In this document: one piece after another, positions 57,110 through 64,000 of the stretch
How the letters are laid out: each line of letters starts with the position of its first letter
Position numbering within the stretch: the stretch's first letter is position 1
Assembly (NCBI RefSeq): GCF_040939455.1
Contig: NC_134106.1
Coordinates: 44,538,001-44,602,000 of the forward strand
Length of the DNA stretch: 64,000 nt
Source: Microcebus murinus
Lineage: Eukaryota; Chordata; Mammalia; Primates; Cheirogaleidae
Direction: 5' to 3'
Notes under the pieces: generated by a model
Told to the model about the DNA's origin: nothing
What the model saw: the letters and a program-made list of their open reading frames with translations, nothing else
Database searches by the model: none
Made by a program: the position numbers and the translations under genes

Positions 57110-57846
57110 TATACCTATTTCTGGTAATGTTTTTTGCCTTAAAGTCTTCTTTGTCTGATATAAATATAGCTTATATGCTATTGTCACATATTTTCATTTT
57201 ACATATATTTAAAATCTCCTAATATAACTATTCCTATATTCAGTTTACATTCAGTTAGATTTATTCACGTTTTCCCTTTTCATTATTCTTTACTCCTTCC
57301 TGCATCTTTGAGCTTCCATCTGGGAGCTGAATACACCTGAGAGCTGTATTCTCTTTAAATTAGACCATTGAAAAATTCCCTACATGAAATGAAAAATGTC
57401 ATATTTTCACTTTATTATTGAAGAGTAATTTCACTGGTAGGGAATTTTAGATTTACAGCTATATTCTTTTAGCACTTTGAAGATACCATTCCATTTTCTT
57501 ATGGCTTCTCTTAATTCTTTTGAGAAGTTAGCTGTCAGTCTAATATTTGCTCCTTTGAAGTTAATGTCTTTTCTCTCAGATTTCTTTTAAGATTTTCTCT
57601 TTAACTTTGATTTTCAACATTTTTACTACACTGTGCTTTTATTTATCTTGCTTTAGGTTCAGAGATCTACTTGAATCTGCTTTTTGCCAAGTTTTAGAAA
57701 GCCTCAGCTATTATCTTTTCTAATATCGCCTGTTCCCCCCATTCTCTCTCCTTTTCTTCCAGAGACCTACCTGCCTAACTTTCTGGACATGCATGAATGG
57801 ACCCTTGGCAACCTATCTAACCCCACCCTCTGTCACACTCTGTCTT

Positions 57847-58187
57847 TTTTTTTTTTTTTTTTTTTTTTTGAGACAGAGTGTCACTTTGTTGCCCAGGCTA
57901 GAGTGAGTGCCGTGGCGTCAGCCTAGCTCACAGCAACCTCAAACTCCTGGACTCAAGCGATCCTCCTGCCTCAGCCTCCCAAGTAGCTGGGACTACAGGC
58001 ATGCACCACTATGCCTGGCTAATTTTTTCTAGTATATCTTAGTTGGCCAATTAATTTCTTTCTATTTATAGTAGAGACGGGATCTCTCTCTTGCTCAGGC
58101 TGGTTTTGAACTCCTGACCTCGAGCAATCCGCCTGCGTCGGCCTCCCACAGTGCTAGGATTACAGGCGTGAGCCACCATGCCCAGCC
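57847..58187 (-). mobile_element. Dimeric Alu, strepsirrhine type, minus strand
   Basis: Starts with a long T run (A tail), GTGAGTGCCGTGGCGTCAGC, GGCCAATTAATTTCTTTCTA and CACCATGCCCAGCC. Perfect 13-base target duplication CACACTCTGTCTT at 57834-57846 and 58188-58200. Confidence 0.95.
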
Positions 58188-58200
58188 CACACTCTGTCTT

Positions 58201-58625
58201 GTTACTACTCGTTTCTAACTACCTTGCTTTTTTCCTAATAAGCCAAGCATGCTTCTGCCCCCAGGTTTTAAAATATAGCTTCCTTAGCCTGGACCACTAT
58301 TTTAAAGATACAGCCAAGACTCATTCCCTTACATGATTCAGTTCTCTACTCAAATGCAGCCTTATCAGAGAGGTTTCCCCTGATCACTTTTTACCCAGAT
58401 CCCTCTTCCTTACCTGGTTTTATGCTTCTTCATAGCACTTAATACAATATGACACATTATGTATTTAATATTTGTTTGCTTAATCTCTATCTCCCTCCAT
58501 TAGAATGTAAGCTCCATAAGAGAAGAAACTTTTTTGCTCACAGCTACATCCCAACCCCTGGAATAGCGTGTGGAGCAGAGTAGGTGTTCAGTTAATACTC
58601 ATGGGAGAATGAATGAATGAACGAT
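58201..58625 (+). repeat. L2 LINE 3' end
   Basis: CAGAGAGGTTTCCCCTGATC, CTTCATAGCACTTAATACAA, TTAGAATGTAAGCTCCATAA, GCACAGCTACATCCCAACCC-like and GAATGAATGAATGAACG tail fit the L2 3' terminus closely. Left boundary uncertain. Confidence 0.8.
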
Positions 58626-61600
58626 TAATAGATGATGCATATAGAGAGATAGGGTTCTCTGTAGAAAATGAAGAAAGTAGACAGAAAAAAATAACAAACT
58701 AGGCAAGGCTTTTAATTTTTATTATCGATATTTTGTTCTTTCGAATGTAAAGATAGTATCATAAATCATATTTCTGTCCATCACTGTTTCCTAAAATAGA
58801 AAAATAAAATATTAATATGTTTGAAAATATTGCTTTCATCAGCTTAAATTAACTGACATCTCAACGTTTAGGTTAGGCTTGTGCTCTACAAATTTTTAAG
58901 GACATTTAATTTGAGGGTTTTTTTTTTGAATACACCTACCAAATAAGATGCACTCTTTTTCCAGAGAATAAATAAATAAATAAATTCAAGATTCTTTCAG
59001 TGTTTTTCATAATATGAAATTATTGTGATCACACATAAAAATGTATTAAATTATTTTGGCAAAATATTATGAGTGCTTATAAGTACAAAGGGTAAAACTG
59101 GCCAGCACCTGGGTACTACCTGGCTTATTTCTTTTGCAGTTGTTAGGGATATCTATTTATTGTGTGGCTCTTTAGGGACTTGTATGAATACATCATTTTT
59201 TTTATGTACAAAAACACCAAGCTCTGGTTTTCTAAATGTCTTTCCCTAAATAAATCATAAATCCACTTATAATGCCTAGACTTACATATTAATAAAATAT
59301 GCAGTCATTATAGCTACTCAAAAGAAATGTATAGTGTAGGGCAAAGCTACTTGACTAGTGTCTTGACTCTGCTAATAATAAGGTTTTGACTTCACTGGTG
59401 CCCACAGTATTTTGCCAGATTGCCTGAGGTCAGCTTGCTTTCCTGATGTTCATAGACTGTGTTGCTTTTCCAGGAATGTCTCAAAGGGATCCTGCCTGAA
59501 AGAAAAGAGGCCATACTGTGACATTGCCCTGCTTATAAAGAAAACAAGAATGGCCTCTGTCTTGTTCTTTCAGCCAGCTTCAAACAAACCTAGCCAGCTT
59601 AAAAGCAGAAGTGGAACTGATGAAGTCATCAACCTAGAGCCTCCCCCAACTGCCTATGTATTTTCTGGGCTAGAATGAAGCAAATAATGTAAAGAAACGC
59701 TTCTTAGAAAGGTCAAGGAGAAAAGCATCCACCACCCCACCGCTCCTCCCATTCCCCACTTCTGAAATAGTGTTGTTAGCATCTGATGTGAGCTACAGGA
59801 GTATTTGAGGCTGTGCCATATGTCCCTGTTAGAAACACTGAGCTCATAATGACTAAGAAACTCCAGGGGGTTGTCTAAGCCACCAAGGTTATAAAGGGCA
59901 TAGCATTATCACAGCTGAACTAAAATTTAATAAGAATCTTACTTTACCACCCATGGTGACCTAAGCAGGTGGTATGGCAGACAAACTCTAAACAGAGGGG
60001 CTCGGTCTTGGCTCACCATGCTGTTTTCGTGGTAGAACAGGGAAAAAGAAACTGGTAAATATTTCTCAATGTCCTATGTTGCATACTCATTTATTTGTTT
60101 CTTTGCTTTTAGAATTCTCTTATGAGAAGTATTTTTAAATAATCCCTACATTTAAACTATTTATAACAACAATTGTACATATACTCACCAATTAAAAAAT
60201 AGAGAGTTCCCTAGAAGGAAATGTGACTCCAGTGGTCTAGGGGTTTAGAGTTTTGTCATTAGACGTGGGAATCTCTTCTCAGAATGAAGTGAGAGGTGTA
60301 CTCCTCCCTCTGTGACCAAGCAGATGTTTGAGAGAGATCTGGAGTTACTGTTATGAAAGTGGGTAGGACTGAGAATGCCCATAGGGTGTGTGGCTTGGAG
60401 GGTGGATGTCACCATGATCTTAGTGTTGCATTTTTAGAAATTAAAAATTTAGAAATTTAGGTTGGGGATAAAGTTGAAATCCCCTAACTAAGAAGAGAAT
60501 GATGAATAAACTAGATTATCAGTTTATTAATATAGAATGGAAAACAGACCTCTTGCAAGAATGTGTCTGCATGTGTGGTGAACCGTTCTTTGTAAACATA
60601 GAATCAAAAAGGAAAATGGATTTTTTTCTTAAAAATAGCACATAGGACTTTTGTGGCTTAGTGAACCCACTCTTCTTGCTCTAGAGATATTTCTTTTTCT
60701 AGTAACTTAGAAAAGTTCTCTAATCAGAGCCCCTGTACCACACACCTAAAGAAATCAATACTTTCTCATTCTCCAACTTTTAGTTTTCCTGTTTTTATTG
60801 CTCTACAGAACTTTGTCATTGTATAATCTCCTGCCTCATCACACCAGTGACAAGTTAAAATTTCTGAGACTGAGGCTTCTGTTACAAAGGGTGGCAATTT
60901 AGATGTGCAACTCACCGTTGAGATGACCAAATCTCCAGCAGGCAGGGTAAGGGACATAGTGACATAGGAGTCTGGAAACCTGAGGCCTTGCCCTAGGGCT
61001 TCTATTACCTAACAGTCTGACCGTGGCTGTTTTTCTTGTGTAAGCTACAAAATAAAGTCCCCTTCACCTTTGACATGTCACCCAGATCTAGTACTTTATT
61101 TTACTTTAGTAATTTTAGAAAGAAGATGTATAGGCTGAGGGGATGAATCTCTTTTCTCATTGAGGTAAAGGAGTTTTATACCATTTTATTTTTCTTGGTA
61201 AAGTCTTAGCTTGTAATTTGGCAGCTTTTATTTGTATTCCTTTCTCTTCCTTTGGCTAGCTGGAGAGCCGGTGCCATTGACAATGGTCCAGAGTATCTTC
61301 TTTTCAGCCTTAGAGCAAAGAGTACCAGAATGGAGCGCCCCTTCCCTGGCCCCTTCCCCAAATGCCTGTGAATACCAAGTCATGAAAAACATTCTCTAAG
61401 TCGATTCAATTATTATAAGTTCAATTAATCTCTTAGATATATCATGGGAAACTATTTATAATATATGCCAGCTGACCCTTGTCCAGATTTCCATGGAAAT
61501 AGCAATCTTTCAACACAGTATGTTCTTGGACTGTTCTAAAATTTCTAGCTGATTTAAGTGTGATATTGAGCCCAAAAAGGAAACCTTCTACTAACCAAAT

Positions 61601-62354
61601 GTATTGAAAAATGTACTTAGGTGCCCAGGAGGTAGGCTTAACTTGAAAAGATTCACTGAAAAAATTCAAGACACAATACCCTGAACTTTCCCTCAAATTT
61701 CTTTAATTGAGACCTCTCATATTGTTGTGTTGTTTCTATCTGAAGTCAAACAGTGGAAGGGATTGCAAAAAATGTTGTTTAATTATTTTTCCTCTATGAG
61801 GTAGAGATTCATCTATTTCAGGAGAAACAGGAGGTCGTCATGCCCTTTCTTGAATGATCAAATAAAGTTCTGCAGGGGATACCTCACATTTCTGTAAGAC
61901 CAGATTTATTTATCAAATGTGTTGCTGTTAAGAGTATGAAAACTTTTCAGATGAAATAATAGCATATGGGAGAAATTAGCCCATATTTATAATATTCCTG
62001 TATTTATAATATTTATAATATTCCTGATAAAAGGAATGTATTTATAATATGTATTTATAATATTCCTGATAAAAGTTAGACACCATGACTATATTGCATG
62101 CTTGGGGAAAGTAACTCCAGGTTTGCTGTATTCATAATATTTGAGTTAATCTGTTCAAACACATGCACAGCAGTATAGAAATGACTTTCCTAGCACAGTC
62201 GCTGCAGTCCGCAGCAGTTAGTTTTGTTATCTACATGGCATCGAACAACCAGGCTTGATAATAGAATATCCTTCATGACTCTAGATTGTTAAAATAGAAA
62301 GGCTGCCCCACTCCAAGTTAATAAAGACAGTCTTCCTTATTTTTTTCTAGTATT
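58626..62354. other. Unassigned sequence
   Basis: Longest stretch without recognised elements in the window. Short AAAT repeat at 58966-58985. Open frames of 63-88 codons (59412-59678 plus; 60766-60957 minus; 61442-61696 minus) have no recognised motif. Confidence 0.4.
61983..62074. repeat. Short tandem/interspersed repeat of TATTTATAATATTCCTG
   Basis: The unit TATTTATAATATTCCTG, sometimes extended by ATAAAAG, recurs three times with partial copies between, in about 90 bases. Confidence 0.75.
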
Positions 62355-62735
62355 TTTGTTTCATTTTTAAAATTGAAATCTTTACTCCTTTTGAATTTAC
62401 CTGGTATACAGCATGAGGCATGAATCCCACTTCATTTTACTGAAAACGTTTCTCTAGTTTTCTCAAGACATTATTTTGAGTTATCCATCTTTCCCTCACT
62501 GATTTGAGATGCTCTGTTTATCATATACCAAATTCTGTATGCATTGGTGTCTATTGCTAGACTTCTTGTTCTTTTCCATCGATTCTTTTGTCTATTCTTG
62601 TGGCAGGGCCACATTTTTTATTATTGGAGCTTTAATATTGTTTTATAAAAAGTGCTAGGAATAGTCCCCTTCATTTTTATTCTTTTTTGGAGGTTTCCTT
62701 GAAATTCTTATTTTGTTTAATACTTTTATGTATAA
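62355..62735 (-). repeat. L1 ORF2 fragment
   Basis: CTGGTATACAGCATGAGGCA, GAGATGCTCTGTTTATCATA and GGCAGGGCCACATTTTTTAT are in the order of reverse L1 ORF2. Confidence 0.65.
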
Positions 62736-62739
62736 TTTT

Positions 62740-63030
62740 TATTTTATTTTTTGGTATAATTATACATATTTATGGAGTACATAGTAATGTTTTAATGTAT
62801 AGTGATCAGATCAGTTAGCATATCTATCATCTCAAATATTTATCATTTCTTTGTGTTGGGAACACTCAGGATCCTCTCTTCTAGCCATTTGAAAATATAT
62901 TATTGTTAATTATAGTCATCCTACATTTCTATAAAACAAAAGAACTTATTCCTCCTATCTAGCTGTAATTTTGTGTCCTTTAACAAATCTCTCTGTATCC
63001 CTCCTTTTCTCCTACCCTTTCCAGCCTCTA
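62740..63030 (-). repeat. L1MA/L1MB-type 3'-UTR fragment
   Basis: ATTTATGGAGTACATAGTAA, GCATATCTATCATCTCAAAT, TTTGTGTTGGGAACACTCAG and CCTCCTATCTAGCTGTAATT match in reverse. Related to the fragment at 4225-4660. Confidence 0.8.
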
Positions 63031-64000
63031 GTATTCTTTTTTTTAAAATTAATTTTATTTTATTTTATCATATTATGGGGGTACAAATATTGTTAGGGTT
63101 ACATATATTGCCCCTGCCATTCCTTCCCCCGCCCCCCACCTTACCAAAACATCAAGCATGTCCTACCCCCAGGTGGTGAGCATCGCACCTATTTTGTAAG
63201 TATAAATTCTTCCCCTCCTCCCCCCTCCCATCTGCCCACCACCCGATAAAAGTGTTTTTTGTTTTTTTTCTTTTTTTGACCTTTGGGTTACATTGTATAT
63301 CTTTGCCTTTCCCTAGGAAGGGTTAGAGGTATTCCCTCCCCATCACACACAATGCTTGTCACAACCCTAAGATGTGTATCTCCCCCTCCCCCAAACCCTG
63401 GTGGGCACTATCACCACTTGAGCACCATAGTTTTAATCAGTCAGTACCAATTTTTTTTTTAATTTTTATTACATAGTTTATTACTGTTAATCTTCTTAAT
63501 ATCTTACACTTTTTAAGTCAGTCTAGTTCTCACATGTATGTTTTTTGTTACCTATTAAAAATCTTGTTAATGAGTTGTAATATACATATAGCGAATTGTG
63601 CAGATTTTATGTTTACAGTTTGATCAGCTTTTTCTTTTTTCCCTGCTTTTTTTTTTTCTTTTCTTTTTTTTTAGTTCGGCATATTATGGGGGTACAGATT
63701 TTAAGGTTTCAATAAATGCCCATTTCCCCCCCTCCCCCCACAAGTCTGAGTCTCCAGCATGACCATCCCCCAGATGGTGCACATCTCACTCATTATATAT
63801 GTATATACCTGCCCCCCTCCCCCCTCCCTCCTCCCCCCTGCCCAATACACTATTACTGTAGTACCTATGTGACCACTTAGGTGCTGTTCAGTTAATACCA
63901 ATTTGCTGGTGAGTATATGTGGTGCTTGTTTTTCCATTCTTGGGAAACTTCACTTAATAGTATGAGTTCCAGCTCTAACCAGGAAAATATAAGATGTGCT
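63031..64000 (-). mobile_element. Strepsirrhine-type L1 3' regions, running off the window
   Basis: Two similar 3'-UTR segments begin at TATTATGGGGGTACAAATAT (63070) and TATTATGGGGGTACAGATTT (63681), each followed by C-rich runs. The second continues AATTTGCTGGTGAGTATATG, TTTTTCCATTCTTGGGAAAC and CCAGCTCTAACCAGGAAAAT to the edge. Two tandem or nested L1 3' ends are likely. Opposite-strand counterpart of the 3501-3572 fragment. Confidence 0.8.

Larger units (their letters stand above)
53700..57780 (-). mobile_element. Old minus-strand L1 carrying several younger insertions
   Basis: ORF2-like segments in reverse occur at 53730-53860, 54110-54196, 55476-55980, 56346-56778 and 57112-57250. 57380-57770 resembles the upstream L1M/HAL1 region (TTTAAGATTTTCTCTTTAAC, CTCAGCTATTATCTTTTCTA). 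Markers include GAAATAAATCCAATTTAATT (54152) and GTCTTCTTTGTCTGATATAA (57145). Interruptions are an L1 3'-UTR piece, a mariner, an Alu and a MER2. Coding is destroyed. Confidence 0.65.

Noticed and set aside
60766..60957. 63-codon minus frame with cysteine pairs (CHWC) resembling a small zinc-binding protein
   Set aside because: Too short, only one CxxC, and no supporting context.
61983..62074. Repeats as a CRISPR array
   Set aside because: Spacing is irregular, units are AT-rich and partial, and the genome is mammalian.

Overview
This window looks like nuclear DNA from a strepsirrhine primate (lemur, loris or galago group). The main evidence is its Alu elements. Most carry a middle block containing TTAATTGGCCAACT and end with a GCTGACGCCACGGCACTCACTC-like segment, a form I associate with strepsirrhines and not with apes or monkeys. 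The L1 3' ends (ATTATGGGGGTACA and C-rich runs, 63.0-64.0 kb) and two short young-looking hAT elements fit the same group. The species is inferred, not proven.

I find no convincing protein-coding gene. The longest open frames (176, 149 and 143 codons) match no family I recognise, and several others are read through Alu, L2, LTR or mariner sequence. Two short stretches look exon-like (about 200-331 and 13623-13741), but their support is weak. The window is best described as intergenic or intronic DNA built up from layers of transposable elements.

Layout. 0-14 kb: mostly unassigned AT-rich DNA with an L2 tail, a CR1/L3-like reverse-transcriptase scrap, a strepsirrhine L1 3' end, an Alu monomer, two hAT elements, a truncated 5S rRNA retrocopy with a 15-bp target-site duplication (TSD), several MaLR LTRs, one Alu, L2 and MIR. 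14-20 kb: a degraded plus-strand L1 broken up by an LTR, a hAT element, three Alus and an MST-type LTR, then a short hAT next to a MER20-like copy. 20-23.3 kb: a minus-strand L1 3' end containing an Alu monomer, then a long L2 that itself contains a MIR and a poly-T-only insertion. 24-34 kb: MIRs, MER5A, MaLR LTR, minus-strand L1/HAL1 carrying an Alu and a solo LTR with visible TATA and polyadenylation signals, an 18-bp perfect hairpin and a complete MLT2-type solo LTR. 35-46 kb: a second short hAT with a perfect 8-bp TSD, four Alus, an L1, a small poly(A) insertion and an Alu-split LTR. 46-53.7 kb: mostly unassigned, with MIR/L2 scraps and a 15-bp perfect hairpin. 53.7-58.2 kb: an old minus-strand L1 containing a nearly full-length Hsmar2-like mariner, an Alu, a MER2 element and other pieces. 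58.3-64 kb: an L2 tail, a long unassigned stretch with a small tandem repeat, and L1 3' regions running off the window.

No genes act together here. The biology is mobile-element history: LINE-driven insertion of Alu, MIR and 5S RNA, DNA transposons with exact target duplications, and LTRs reduced to solo copies. The most notable items are the tailless 5S rRNA retrocopy, the paired young hAT elements, the mariner with a substituted catalytic position, and the nested insertions that give a relative time order. Family names come from recognition of consensus patterns, not a database search, and most old-repeat boundaries are approximate.
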